NCBI GenBank assembly: GCA_007133445.1
Contig: SLMR01000231.1
Span: 1-7,803, forward strand
DNA length: 7,803 nt
Direction: 5' to 3'
Source of the DNA: Aquisalimonas sp.
Lineage (GTDB): Bacteria; Pseudomonadota; Gammaproteobacteria; Nitrococcales; Aquisalimonadaceae
Notes under the pieces: generated by a model
Seen by the model: the letters and a program-made list of their open reading frames with translations, nothing else
Databases searched by the model: none
What the model was told of the DNA's origin: nothing
In this document: piece after piece, positions 1 to 7,504 of the stretch
How the letters are laid out: the number at the start of each line of letters is the position of its first letter
Numbering within the stretch: position 1 is the stretch's first letter
Program-made: the position numbers and the translations under genes

Positions 1-2778
1 CCCGCCGGGTTCAACGACGTCACCATCCGTGCTGTCGCCATCCCCGGCCGCCGCGACCTCGGGCTCCGGACCCTGATCCAGGCGCGTGTCGGCGTCGGAG
101 CCCTCCTCGTCGTCCGCTGATTCCGCGGCACCTCCGGCAACGAACGCGGACTCCCCGGTTCCGACGTCCACTGGATGGCGCTCACTGTCATCGTCGGGTT
201 CGATAGCGTCGTCAGCGTCGGTGAATGCCTCCTCGGCCGGATCGGTGCCGTCGCCTCCATCGGCTCCGGCGTCCGCCGGCGACACGTCAGCGGTCTCCGG
301 TTCGCCGCCCGGCGACTCCCCTGACGGCGGTTCAGGCGGCAACTCGCCATCAGTGAGCCGCACGGCCTCGCGCATCAGCCCCCGGACATCCGCCGTCGGG
401 GCTCCCTTGCCCTGGAGTTCGTCGATGAGTTCGGGAATAGCCGCGACCGTCCTGTCCAGCAACGCGAACACCTCCGGCCCCGCCTCCACATACCCTTCGA
501 TGATCCGGTTCAGGAGACGCTCCACGGACCATGCCAGCTCGCCCAGCAACAGCGCGCCGGCGAGGCGGCCGCTGCCTTTGAGTGTATGGAACGTACGGCG
601 CACGGTAATGAGGTCATCGTGGCGCTCTGGCTCCTTCCGCCAGCGGGGCAGTCCCTCGCGGATGGTCTCCAGACACTCGTCGGCCTCCTCGAGGAAGATA
701 TCCAGGATCTCGTCGTCGATCTCCTCCGCGGACACGGCGACATCCATGTTGACCCCCCCGCTGGGACCGCTTCGCGGCGCGGGAGCAGGCTCCGCCGCAA
801 CCTCCGGGGCATCGGACGCCTCGCTGGATGCGGGCATCGCCGCCGCGTCCGCGGCCGGCTCCCCGGCTCCGTCGGGATGGTCGCTGACCTGCTCGGGAAA
901 CCCGTCGGCGGATACCTCCGCATCCGGGTCGGCACCCAGCGCGTCGCCCAGGTCGATGGTCTCCAGGCTCAGACCGTCCGCCCCGGTCGGGTCGACGTCC
1001 GCCTGGGCCGCATGCGTTACGGCCGCACTGGCGTCTGCCCCGATCTCCGTTGATGTTTCGGGCGGCTGCTCGTAGCCCAGGGTACGCACGCTGTTCTCGG
1101 CGACGTCCAGAATGCTTGCGCGACCGCTGCGATTCTCGAGCACCGCCTCCAGGTAGTACTCCAGGCTGGTGATAGCATCGGCGAGGGCGTCGAGCCTCTG
1201 CTCGGAGGGCAATTCGCCGGCGCCAATGATCTCGTCACGAATGCACCGGCCTGCGGCTTCCAGCAACGCCCCGGCACGCTGCAGATCCAGCATCTCCAGC
1301 GCACCCTGAAGGCGCCCCAGGAGCGCTTCCATGCCGGAGAGCGGGTCCTCCCCGCGCCCCTCCATGAGCGACACCAGTGCCTCCTTGATGGCACCGATGT
1401 CGGAGACGGCTTCGCCAATCGCGCTCTGGTAGACGGTGCGGTACTCGAGGTCGAACAGCTCGCTGTCCTGCAGCGCGACGGATTCGTCACCTGGATCCAT
1501 ACCGCCGTCGCCGACGCCGACGCTGTCGCCACCCTGGGTGAGCCCCTGAAGCGCGGACTCCACGTAGAGCAGCGCACGGGCAAACTCCATGAGCTCCTGC
1601 TCTTCGGCGCTGCCACCGTCGGCAAGACGCTCCACCAGGGGCACCTGCTCACGGACCACACGCCGCGGGACGCCCAGCCCGAGCATGCCCAGCGTGTCGG
1701 CCACCCGGCGCAAGGTATCGGCCACACCGCTGAGACGGTGGGGTTGACCCTGGTCACTGCGGACGTAGAGATCCAGCGAATCCTTGATGCCGGTGAGGTC
1801 CTCCTGCAGGGCGTCCGCCGCGCTCTGCAGAATGTCGGAACCGGGGCGGTAGCCGCCGGTTTCCTGGTTGTTGGCCACGTCCTCGCGGTCCGGAAGCAGG
1901 CTGTCCAGCGCAAAGCGCTGTTGGATGGCCTGCACGCGCTCGCCGCTGTCGCCGGAGCGCGCGACGTAGTAGAGCATGTTCTTGAGGAGATCGTCCGTTG
2001 GTACCTCGTCGAGCACCTGCTCGCCGTGGTCGATGATCCGCTTGAGCTGACGATCCACCTGACCCAGCACGCTCTTGACCGCCGTGGTGGCTTCCAGTTC
2101 GCCGCTGCGCAGACTGTCGACGACCCCGGCGGCGACCCAGAACAGGTCCCCGGTACGATCATCACCCGCAGCAGCATCCAGTTCGTCGAGAATGCTCTGC
2201 ATGCGCTCAAGGCTGGACGCAACGGAGGTGCCCCGCAGGAAGGCCAGCAGTGCGCGCTGAAAACGATGCCGATGCTCCCTCGCCAACGCGCCGACCGAGG
2301 CACCGCTGGGGCGCTCACGCCGGGACCCCGCCCCCTGCGCGGCAAGATCCGGTGCAAACAGCATGCTTTCCGTGAGCAGCGATGCACCCCGCGACGCGCG
2401 GAGATCATTCACCAACGGCAGCACCAGCACGCCGCTGTCGCGTTCGCCCTGCTGGATGCGCTCCAGGTAGTCCGACACGGAGAGGATGCCCCGCATGAGA
2501 GTCTCCTCACCCTCTGCTACCTGGGCCAGATCCCCACTGATGAGCTCTTCGAGAACCTGCTCCATCTCCTCGACCAGCATGGAGAGACCGAACAACTCCA
2601 GCATCTGCAGGGTGCCGTAGACCTGGTGCAGATAGGTCATGCAGAACCGCAGCTGGGTGCGGTCGCTGGAATCCTGGGAGTACTCCTCGAGGGCCTGGGC
2701 GGCTTGCTGGAGGGTTTGATCCAACTCCGTGCGGACCCATCCGAGCGTGCTGGCGTTGGTCTGGCGCTCACTGGTCAT
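1..2778 (-). CDS. chpA: ChpA, hybrid CheA-like chemotaxis kinase of type IV pili (N-terminal 926 codons; C-terminus outside window)
   Basis: The frame is open from an ATG at 2778 to base 1 with no stop, so kinase, CheW and receiver domains are not visible. Family ChpA proteins are about 2,500 residues with many Hpt domains. Residues 1-565 resemble the FimL/ChpA N-terminal region. They open with an Hpt-like helix pair around His51 (motif LHQVYGTLQM), followed by similar helices where the histidine position reads Trp214, Arg357 and Gly488 (alignment by eye). Residues 570-680 are an Ala/Pro/Asp/Glu-rich linker. Residues 684-795 are a canonical Hpt domain with phosphoacceptor His731 in FHTLKGSGRLAG. 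From residue 808 to the edge lies a very acidic linker with about 38 Asp/Glu, two Arg and no Lys. The start lies 3 nt after the pilK stop; AGGAG inside the end of pilK is a possible ribosome site. Role in the family: cytoplasmic kinase coupled to PilJ through PilI, phosphorylating PilG and PilH. Identity is supported strongly by both sequence and gene order. Confidence 0.95.
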   Translation of the reverse strand, partial: MTSERQTNASTLGWVRTELDQTLQQAAQALEEYSQDSSDRTQLRFCMTYLHQVYGTLQMLELFGLSMLVEEMEQVLEELISGDLAQVAEGEETLMRGILSVSDYLERIQQGERDSGVLVLPLVNDLRASRGASLLTESMLFAPDLAAQGAGSRRERPSGASVGALAREHRHRFQRALLAFLRGTSVASSLERMQSILDELDAAAGDDRTGDLFWVAAGVVDSLRSGELEATTAVKSVLGQVDRQLKRIIDHGEQVLDEVPTDDLLKNMLYYVARSGDSGERVQAIQQRFALDSLLPDREDVANNQETGGYRPGSDILQSAADALQEDLTGIKDSLDLYVRSDQGQPHRLSGVADTLRRVADTLGMLGLGVPRRVVREQVPLVERLADGGSAEEQELMEFARALLYVESALQGLTQGGDSVGVGDGGMDPGDESVALQDSELFDLEYRTVYQSAIGEAVSDIGAIKEALVSLMEGRGEDPLSGMEALLGRLQGALEMLDLQRAGALLEAAGRCIRDEIIGAGELPSEQRLDALADAITSLEYYLEAVLENRSGRASILDVAENSVRTLGYEQPPETSTEIGADASAAVTHAAQADVDPTGADGLSLETIDLGDALGADPDAEVSADGFPEQVSDHPDGAGEPAADAAAMPASSEASDAPEVAAEPAPAPRSGPSGGVNMDVAVSAEEIDDEILDIFLEEADECLETIREGLPRWRKEPERHDDLITVRRTFHTLKGSGRLAGALLLGELAWSVERLLNRIIEGYVEAGPEVFALLDRTVAAIPELIDELQGKGAPTADVRGLMREAVRLTDGELPPEPPSGESPGGEPETADVSPADAGADGGDGTDPAEEAFTDADDAIEPDDDSERHPVDVGTGESAFVAGGAAESADDEEGSDADTRLDQGPEPEVAAAGDGDSTDGDVVEPGG

Positions 2779-2781
2779 GGG

Positions 2782-3684
2782 CTACACCCGCTCCTGGTTC
2801 ACAGGCCGGCGAAACGCCAGCACGTCACCGGCGTTGCGCACGCGCTCAAGCCCCTCCGGACGGCGACGGACGAACTCCCCGGCTCCAAGTATCAGGACCC
2901 CTCCCGGCCGCAGATGCCGGGCCAGACCATCAACGATGGTACGGCGGCGCTCCTGGTCGAAGTAGATCAGCAGGTTCTGGCAGTAGATGATGTCCATATG
3001 CAGGCTGCGGCTGCTGGCCGCATCCAGCACGTTCATCTGGGCGAAGCCAACTCGGCGCCGCAACGAGGCAACCACGCGGAAGCGTTCGCGCTCCGCGAGG
3101 ATCTCGCAATAGCGGTTGCGGTGGTGTTCGGGGATGTCCGCAAGCGCCCTCCTGGGGTAGGCGCCCTGCCGCCCGACCCCCAGGGCATGCAGGCTGATAT
3201 CGGTGCCGGTAATCCCGAAGTGCCTCCCGGCGGGCTCATCGCCAATGGCGTCGGCCACGATCATGGCGAGGGTGTAGACCTCCTCGCCGGTGGAACAGCC
3301 GACGCTCCAAAGATTCAGCTCACGTCGCGCCTCGGCCAGCATGTCCGGCAAGACGCTCTCGGCGAGAAACGCGAGTGCCCTTGGATCCCGGAAGAAACGC
3401 GTTTCGTGGACGGTGAGCCGGTCCACTAGCGCCGCCCATTCGACGTTTCCGGCGACACCGGATACCAGATACCGGTAGTAGGCGTCGAAGTCCTGGAAGC
3501 CGATCTCACGCATGCGCAGCCCGACGCTCGTCACCAGGAAGGACTTGCGTTCTCCCGGCATGGCCATACCGGTACGCCGTTCCAGCAGTGCCGCCCAGCG
3601 GGCGAACTGCTGGTCGTCCATATCGGGAAGGGAACTGGTGACCCCTTCCCAGGCGCCCGGGAACTGTTCTTTGGCCGTGGCCAT
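2782..3684 (-). CDS. pilK: PilK, CheR-type protein-glutamate methyltransferase
   Basis: This is a 300-residue CheR-family enzyme that transfers methyl groups from S-adenosylmethionine to glutamates of a chemoreceptor, here presumably PilJ. The N-terminal helical CheR domain spans about residues 23-85. It is followed by the conserved VHETRFFRD segment (92-100), the SAM-binding motif LWSVGCSTGEE (125-135), the acidic TGTDIS turn (159-164, Asp162) and the DIIYCQNLLIYFD motif (231-243). Most CheR proteins have Arg-Asn in that last motif where this one has Gln236-Asn237; I believe PilK proteins share the Gln, but could not check. Length is close to P. aeruginosa PilK (about 290). The start is an ATG 12 nt downstream of the pilJ stop with a GGGGG ribosome site, and the stop is 3 nt before chpA, so translation is probably coupled on both sides. 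The position between pilJ and chpA matches Pseudomonas and favours the name pilK over a generic cheR. Confidence 0.93.
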   Translation of the reverse strand: MATAKEQFPGAWEGVTSSLPDMDDQQFARWAALLERRTGMAMPGERKSFLVTSVGLRMREIGFQDFDAYYRYLVSGVAGNVEWAALVDRLTVHETRFFRDPRALAFLAESVLPDMLAEARRELNLWSVGCSTGEEVYTLAMIVADAIGDEPAGRHFGITGTDISLHALGVGRQGAYPRRALADIPEHHRNRYCEILAERERFRVVASLRRRVGFAQMNVLDAASSRSLHMDIIYCQNLLIYFDQERRRTIVDGLARHLRPGGVLILGAGEFVRRRPEGLERVRNAGDVLAFRRPVNQERV

Positions 3685-3696
3685 GGACAGCCCCCG

Positions 3697-5763
3697 TTAC
3701 CCTTGCTGCTGCGAGTCGGGCAGATTGAAGCCGGCCACCGACTCGCGCAGCTCGTTGGCGAGATCCGCCAGGTTGCCGATGGAGGTGGCGGTCTCGTTGG
3801 TACCCGCGGAGGTCTGCGACGTGATCTCCTGGATGACGTTCATGGTGTCGGAAATGTTCGCCGCGGCCTCGGCCTGCTGACGGGCTGCCTCGGAAATGGT
3901 CTGGATCAGGCCAGCGAGCTGCTGGGACGTGGACTCGATCTCGCGCAGGGCCTCACCGGCCTCCTCGGCCTGGTGCGCCCCGCTGACCACGCCTGCCGTG
4001 GACTGTTCCATGGAGATCACGGCTTCGTTGGTATCGGTCTGGATGGTCTTGACCAGCGCCTCGATCTGTTTGGTCGCGTTACCGGAGCGCTCCGCCAGGC
4101 GCTGCACCTCGTCGGCCACCACCGCGAAGCCGCGGCCGGCCTCGCCGGCCATGGCCGCCTGGATGGAGGCGTTCAGGGCGAGGATGTTGGTCTGGTCGGC
4201 GATGTCGTTGATCAGTTCGACGATGTTGCCGATCTCCTGGGAGGACTCGCCCAGGCGTTTGATGCGCTTGGACGTCTCCTGGATCTGCTCGCGGATGGAG
4301 TCCATGCCGTCGATGGTCCGCCGCACCGTCTCGCCACCACGCGTCGCCAGTTCCACCGAGCGCTGGGCCACATCGGCCGATTCGTCGGCGTTCTTGGACA
4401 CCTGGTCGATGGACACGGCCATTTCGTTGATGGCCGCCGACGCCGCGGTGATCTGGTGCGCCTGGTGGTCCGATGCCTCGGCCAGGTGCATGGCGGTGGC
4501 CTGGGTCTGCTGAGCCGCCGACGAGACCTGGACGGAGGTGTCGTTGATGGTGGTCACCAGGGTGCGCAGGGCGTCGATGGCGTCATTGAAGGCGTCGCCG
4601 ATAGCGCCGGTGAACGCCTCGCCCACCGAAGCCTGCACGGTGAGATCGCCTTCGGACAGACCCTGGATCTCGTCCAGCAGGTCAAGGATGGCCTGCTGAT
4701 TCTGCTTGGACTGCTCGTCCGCCTTGCGCTTCTCTTCCTCGGACGCCTCCAGTTCCTTGCGGGCCTGGATGCGGGTCAGGAAGCCGCGCCCGATCAGCAG
4801 CGCCAGGGCCAGGCCACCGAAGGCAAAGCCGTACCACTCCTGAATCGGGCGTTCGACGGGCAGGTCACGGTAGACGCCCAGCAGGTGGTTGGTGGTGGCG
4901 TCCAGGCGGTCGGAGTTGATGAAGATACGCTCGGCCGCGTCACGCACCTCGAAGAGGTCCGGGGAGCCGGCGAGGATTTCGTCCACCTGCCCCTCCATGC
5001 CGGAGAACAGGCCGTCAATCTCCTGCAACGCCTCCAGCGCATCCCCGCTCAGGGCCTGTACGGGCAGATCGCCGTCACCCTGCAGGGAGTTGAGCACCCC
5101 GCGCAGGTCGTCCTTGCTGCGATCAAGACGGTCGGCAGCGGTGACGTTGCCGATACCACCACGGAGCATCTCGCCGGTATTGCGCCCGATACGCTCGGAG
5201 TGCAGCTCGATGGCACCCACGTAGTAGCCCTGGGCCGATGACGCCCCGCCCTCGGCAAGCTCGCCGGCGAGCGCTTCGGCCATGCGCTGAACACGCGGCA
5301 CGTTGACGCGGAACTCCTCGGCCAGTTCGTTGACCGTCAACACCATCTCGCGCCGCTCCAGGATCGCCGCGGCGTCCTCGTCGACGAGCCCCCAGGGACG
5401 CTCGAGCATGGTCAATGCCTGGGCGGCATCGTCACCGACCTGCTCAGTACCCGGCAGCCCGGACTCCGGGTTGCCGTCCCGGAGGATGGTGATGTGCTCG
5501 GCCATCTCCTCGCGGGCGTCGCGCAGCATGAAGAAGGCGTCGGTATTGCCGTTGGCGGCCTCCGAGGCGCTCTTGGCCAGTGTCTGGGACAGCACGCGCA
5601 CCGCCTCGGCACGCTCGATGTACTCGGAGTCGAACCGCGCATGGTAGGCGGTATAGGCGAAACTCACGACCATGAGAATGATCGCGACGATGATGAGCCC
5701 GCTGAGTGCGGTGACGGCCTTGCCGATCCCCCCTGCGGATGCGAGGTTCTGCGCACCTTTCAT
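3697..5763 (-). CDS. pilJ: PilJ, methyl-accepting chemotaxis transducer of the Pil-Chp system
   Basis: A 688-residue inner-membrane chemoreceptor, close to the 682 of P. aeruginosa PilJ. TM1 is at about residues 16-40, a periplasmic helical sensor of about 270 residues follows (the PilJ-type N-terminal region), and TM2 is about 310-329. A charged helical stretch (332-357) leads to a HAMP-like segment around LSEGDLTV (369-376). The C-terminal half is a long coiled coil of the methyl-accepting class. Its signalling tip (about 521-560) contains [21 protein letters not shown] and [18 protein letters not shown], where the kinase and PilI should dock. The tip reads IQAAMAGE rather than the VEAARAGE of E. 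coli Tsr, as I recall for PilJ. The C-terminus (LPDSQQQG) has no NWETF-like pentapeptide for tethering a methyltransferase. A strong ribosome site (GGAGG, 10 nt spacing) precedes the ATG. In P. aeruginosa PilJ reports pilus or surface contact to ChpA. Confidence 0.96.
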   Translation of the reverse strand: MKGAQNLASAGGIGKAVTALSGLIIVAIILMVVSFAYTAYHARFDSEYIERAEAVRVLSQTLAKSASEAANGNTDAFFMLRDAREEMAEHITILRDGNPESGLPGTEQVGDDAAQALTMLERPWGLVDEDAAAILERREMVLTVNELAEEFRVNVPRVQRMAEALAGELAEGGASSAQGYYVGAIELHSERIGRNTGEMLRGGIGNVTAADRLDRSKDDLRGVLNSLQGDGDLPVQALSGDALEALQEIDGLFSGMEGQVDEILAGSPDLFEVRDAAERIFINSDRLDATTNHLLGVYRDLPVERPIQEWYGFAFGGLALALLIGRGFLTRIQARKELEASEEEKRKADEQSKQNQQAILDLLDEIQGLSEGDLTVQASVGEAFTGAIGDAFNDAIDALRTLVTTINDTSVQVSSAAQQTQATAMHLAEASDHQAHQITAASAAINEMAVSIDQVSKNADESADVAQRSVELATRGGETVRRTIDGMDSIREQIQETSKRIKRLGESSQEIGNIVELINDIADQTNILALNASIQAAMAGEAGRGFAVVADEVQRLAERSGNATKQIEALVKTIQTDTNEAVISMEQSTAGVVSGAHQAEEAGEALREIESTSQQLAGLIQTISEAARQQAEAAANISDTMNVIQEITSQTSAGTNETATSIGNLADLANELRESVAGFNLPDSQQQG

Positions 5764-5791
5764 GGTTACTGTCCCTCCGAAAGAATTCCGT

Positions 5792-5819
5792 GCCCGTGCC
5801 GAGGGCTTGTTATACGGGC
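5792..5819 (-). other. Hairpin in the pilI-pilJ gap
   Basis: On the minus strand, starting 1 nt after the pilI stop, GCCCGT pairs perfectly with ACGGGC across a 16 nt loop. It lies upstream of the pilJ ribosome site. No proper T-run follows, so a full terminator is unlikely; an attenuation or stability element, or chance, is possible. Confidence 0.3.
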
Positions 5820-5820
5820 G

Positions 5821-6354
5821 TCAGCTGGCCACCCTCAGAAACTGTGGATCCTCGACCAGTGCCTGCATGCTGAAAACCAGCCACCGCTCGCCTTCGTGTT
5901 CGATACAGCCATTCACGAACGGCGCGTACTTGTCTTCCACGTCACCCGGGGCAGGGCCCAGGCTCTCGCGGGGGAAATGCCGCATGCCGAATACCTCGTC
6001 CACCAGCAGACCGGTGTAGGCGTTTTCGATCGGCACCACGAGAACGCGGCTGAGCCTGGTCAGGCTCGATACGTGATCACCCAGGAAGCCGTTGAGGTCC
6101 ATGATGGGAAGCAGCGTCCCCCGCACGTTCGCCATCCCGCGGACCCAGCTCCGGGTCCGCGGGATCGGGGAGAGCTCCGGGTACTTGAGAAGCTCGGCGA
6201 CCTCGGCCATGGGGGCCAGGAATCGCTGCCCCCCCAGCCGAAATCCGACGCCGACCCAGTTCTCGCCTGGATCCTCCTGGGCCGGCAGATCGGCGGCGAA
6301 GTCGCGCCCCAGCCGTTCCAGCTCAATCAGCAGATCAAAGGGCGAGGCCGCCAT
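5821..6354 (-). CDS. pilI: PilI, CheW-like coupling protein
   Basis: A 177-residue soluble adaptor, nearly identical in length to P. aeruginosa PilI (178). A short N-terminal helix (1-25) precedes a CheW domain (about 33-170). Visible family marks are WVGVGFRLGGQRFLAPM (33-49), the CheW core WVRGMANVRGTLLPIMDL (70-87, with Asn76, Arg78 and Gly79) and LLVDEVFGM near residue 120. CheW proteins bridge the receptor tip and the kinase, so this one should link PilJ to ChpA. The ATG lies 9 nt after the pilH stop, and its ribosome site (GAGGT) overlaps that stop codon, which indicates translational coupling with pilH. A 57 nt gap separates it from pilJ. A stand-alone cheW is the alternative, but sequence and gene order both favour pilI. 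Confidence 0.95.
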   Translation of the reverse strand: MAASPFDLLIELERLGRDFAADLPAQEDPGENWVGVGFRLGGQRFLAPMAEVAELLKYPELSPIPRTRSWVRGMANVRGTLLPIMDLNGFLGDHVSSLTRLSRVLVVPIENAYTGLLVDEVFGMRHFPRESLGPAPGDVEDKYAPFVNGCIEHEGERWLVFSMQALVEDPQFLRVAS

Positions 6355-6363
6355 TGGTCAACC

Positions 6364-6729
6364 TCAGCCCTGGAGGGCTCCCTGGACCTTCTCCAGGAGT
6401 TCCTGCTCCGTCACAGGCTTGCTGATGTAATCCTTGGCCCCCTGGCGCATCCCCCAGATACGATCCGTATCCTGATCCTTGGTGCTGATGATCACGACCG
6501 GGATACTGGCGGTGGCCGGATCCTTGGTGAGCTTGCGCGTCGCCTGGAAGCCGTTCACACCCGGCATCACGATGTCCATGAGGATCACGTCCGGCGACAC
6601 ATCGTTGGCCAGACGAATACCGTCCTCGCCATTTTCAGCCACCGATACCTCGTAGTTGTGCTTTTCGAGCATCTCGCGCAACACGTAGGTTTCCGTGGGC
6701 GAATCATCAACAATCAGAACCCGGGTCAT
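6364..6729 (-). CDS. pilH: PilH, CheY-like single-domain response regulator
   Basis: A 121-residue receiver domain with no output domain, the same length as P. aeruginosa PilH. All receiver residues are present: the acidic pair Asp8-Asp9 (VLIVDDSPTE), the phosphoacceptor Asp52 (LMDIVMPGVNGFQATRKL), Ser82 at the Thr/Ser switch position (IISTKDQDTD) and Lys104 (YISKPV). In the family it receives phosphate from ChpA and counteracts PilG, favouring pilus retraction or acting as a phosphate sink. The ATG is preceded by GGGAG with 9 nt spacing. It lies 109 nt downstream of pilG, the widest gap in the operon, and is tightly coupled to pilI. PilH is distinguished from PilG by the KDQDTDRIWGMRQGAKDY segment and by its position second in the operon. 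Confidence 0.95.
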   Translation of the reverse strand: MTRVLIVDDSPTETYVLREMLEKHNYEVSVAENGEDGIRLANDVSPDVILMDIVMPGVNGFQATRKLTKDPATASIPVVIISTKDQDTDRIWGMRQGAKDYISKPVTEQELLEKVQGALQG

Positions 6730-6838
6730 TCAGACAATCTCCCATTCCACTCGTAATTTTTCCGGATCGCCGAACACAGTCGCCTTGTGGGTCCCGCATG
6801 CAACCGGGTCCGCCCTGCAACACCGAGGCCGGTATGGC
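6730..6838 (-). other. pilG-pilH intergenic spacer with imperfect hairpin (6790-6811)
   Basis: A 109 nt gap, much wider than the 9, 12 and 3 nt gaps at most other junctions. On the minus strand an imperfect stem GGACCCG / CGGGACC (one mismatch, 8 nt loop) sits at 6790-6811, about 60 nt before the pilH start. No T-run follows. It could alter mRNA stability or processing between pilG and pilH. No clear internal promoter is seen, although an AT-rich patch lies at about 6750-6765. Confidence 0.35.
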
Positions 6839-7243
6839 TCAGGCCGCCTGGTTGAGGTGCCGCTTGATGGCACCAAGGAGCTCTTCCCGCGTGAACGGCT
6901 TGGTCAGATACTGCTGGGAACCGACGATACGCCCCCGCGCACGGTCGAACAGGCCATCCTTGCTGGAGAGCATGATCACCGGCGTATCCTTGAATATCTG
7001 GTTATGCTTGATGAGCGCGCAGGTCTGGTAGCCGTCCAGACGCGGCATCATGATGTCGACGAAGATGATGCTGGGTTTCAGGTCGGCGATCTTCGCCAGC
7101 GCTTCGAAGCCATCGTTGGCGGTGATGACCTCACAGCCTTCTTTCTTCAGAAGGGTCTCCGCGGTCCGGCGGATGGTCTTGCTGTCATCAATGACCATGA
7201 CCTTGAGACCTGAGAGTCCTTCCTGTGTGGTTTCGCTATCCAC
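6839..7243 (-). CDS. pilG: PilG, CheY-like single-domain response regulator
   Basis: A 134-residue receiver domain and the first gene of the operon. Residues 13-27 (LKVMVIDDSKTIRRT) and 61-78 (FVDIMMPRLDGYQTCALI) appear essentially identical to the P. aeruginosa PilG I remember. The acidic pair is Asp19-Asp20, the phosphoacceptor Asp63, the switch residue Ser93 (IMLSSKDGLFDRARGRIVGS) and the lysine Lys115 (YLTKPF). In the family it is phosphorylated by ChpA, promotes pilus extension and stimulates cAMP synthesis through the adenylate cyclase CyaB. The start is a GTG. It is the only usable start upstream of the domain, because an in-frame TAG lies five codons further upstream, and the only internal ATG (Met16) is inside the first beta strand. 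The short variable head (residues 1-12) is normal for the family. Confidence 0.95.
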   Translation of the reverse strand: MDSETTQEGLSGLKVMVIDDSKTIRRTAETLLKKEGCEVITANDGFEALAKIADLKPSIIFVDIMMPRLDGYQTCALIKHNQIFKDTPVIMLSSKDGLFDRARGRIVGSQQYLTKPFTREELLGAIKRHLNQAA

Positions 7244-7246
7244 CGG

Positions 7247-7253
7247 CTCCCCC
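7247..7253 (-). promoter_or_regulatory. Ribosome binding site of pilG (decides GTG start)
   Basis: On the minus strand GGGGGAG lies 3 nt before the GTG start of pilG. That is shorter than the usual 5-9 nt spacing. With GTG as start codon it suggests moderate translation efficiency. No other start codon in this frame keeps the whole receiver domain. Confidence 0.55.
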
Positions 7254-7314
7254 GACTATTTTCTCGTTGTACCCAGCCGCACCGAGCGGCATCCGTTCCG
7301 TAGCCGTGCCGCCC

Positions 7315-7325
7315 TATGTAACATA
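7315..7325. promoter_or_regulatory. Palindrome TATGT-N-ACATA, possible operator overlapping the candidate pilG -10
   Basis: A perfect 5+5 bp dyad with a single central base, about 72 bp upstream of the pilG start. It is AT-rich within a GC-rich region. The one-base centre is too tight for an RNA hairpin, so a protein-binding site or promoter element is more likely than an RNA structure. It overlaps the weak -10 candidate on the minus strand. No regulator is assigned. Confidence 0.3.
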
Positions 7326-7339
7326 AGCCCGTGGCCTGT

Positions 7340-7358
7340 GCCAGGAAACCAGCCTGGC
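7340..7358. repeat. Inverted repeat GCCAGG-N7-CCTGGC
   Basis: Six perfectly complementary base pairs with a 7 nt spacer in the pilG-gshB divergent region. There is no T-run on either side, so it is not a rho-independent terminator. It could be an operator half-site pair or chance symmetry. Confidence 0.35.
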
Positions 7359-7490
7359 CGTAATGCGCCGGCGGCAATTCGGCATCTGAACCGACCCCTT
7401 AGGACTGCAAACTAACAGACAACCGCACCGAAAACTGTGAACACTGTCGCTGAGGGAGACCCCGGCAACCATCTGCATCAGCTACGTTGT

Positions 7491-7504
7491 CGGGACATAT
7501 CCCG
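7491..7504 (+). repeat. Short hairpin CGGGA-CATA-TCCCG upstream of gshB
   Basis: A 5 bp GC-rich stem with a 4 nt loop, ending 44 nt before the gshB ATG. It may fold in the gshB leader if transcription starts upstream, or be an operator. No T-run follows, so it is not a terminator. Confidence 0.3.

Noticed and set aside
86..1075. 329-codon Ser/Pro-rich plus-strand open frame
   Set aside because: It is the antisense reading of the acidic Ala/Asp/Glu linkers of ChpA, which become Ser/Pro/Ala-rich on the other strand.
1017..2408. 463-codon minus-strand open frame, Arg/Ser/Cys-rich
   Set aside because: It is out of frame with chpA on the same strand. The true chpA frame gives FimL/ChpA-like sequence and an intact Hpt, and it runs open to the window edge.
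1738..3429. 563-codon open frame on the plus strand opposite pilK and chpA
   Set aside because: It lies antisense to two confidently identified genes. Its product has no recognisable domain and a composition typical of the complement of GC-rich codons.
3703..5241. 512-codon plus-strand open frame opposite pilJ
   Set aside because: It mirrors the heptad-repeat coding of the PilJ coiled coil; the Gly/Leu/Asp/Val-rich product has no family resemblance.
5494..6756. 420-codon plus-strand open frame opposite the pilJ start, pilI and pilH
   Set aside because: It runs across three real genes and their gaps on the other strand. It is a codon-bias artefact.
7326..7350. TGGCAC on the minus strand as a sigma-54 -24 element for pilG
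   Set aside because: The required GC dinucleotide and TTGCA-like -12 element are missing at the correct spacing.
7434..7450. CTGTGAACACTGTCGC as a CRP/Vfr-type site upstream of gshB
   Set aside because: Only the TGTGA half-site fits; the second half (TCGCT) is far from TCACA.
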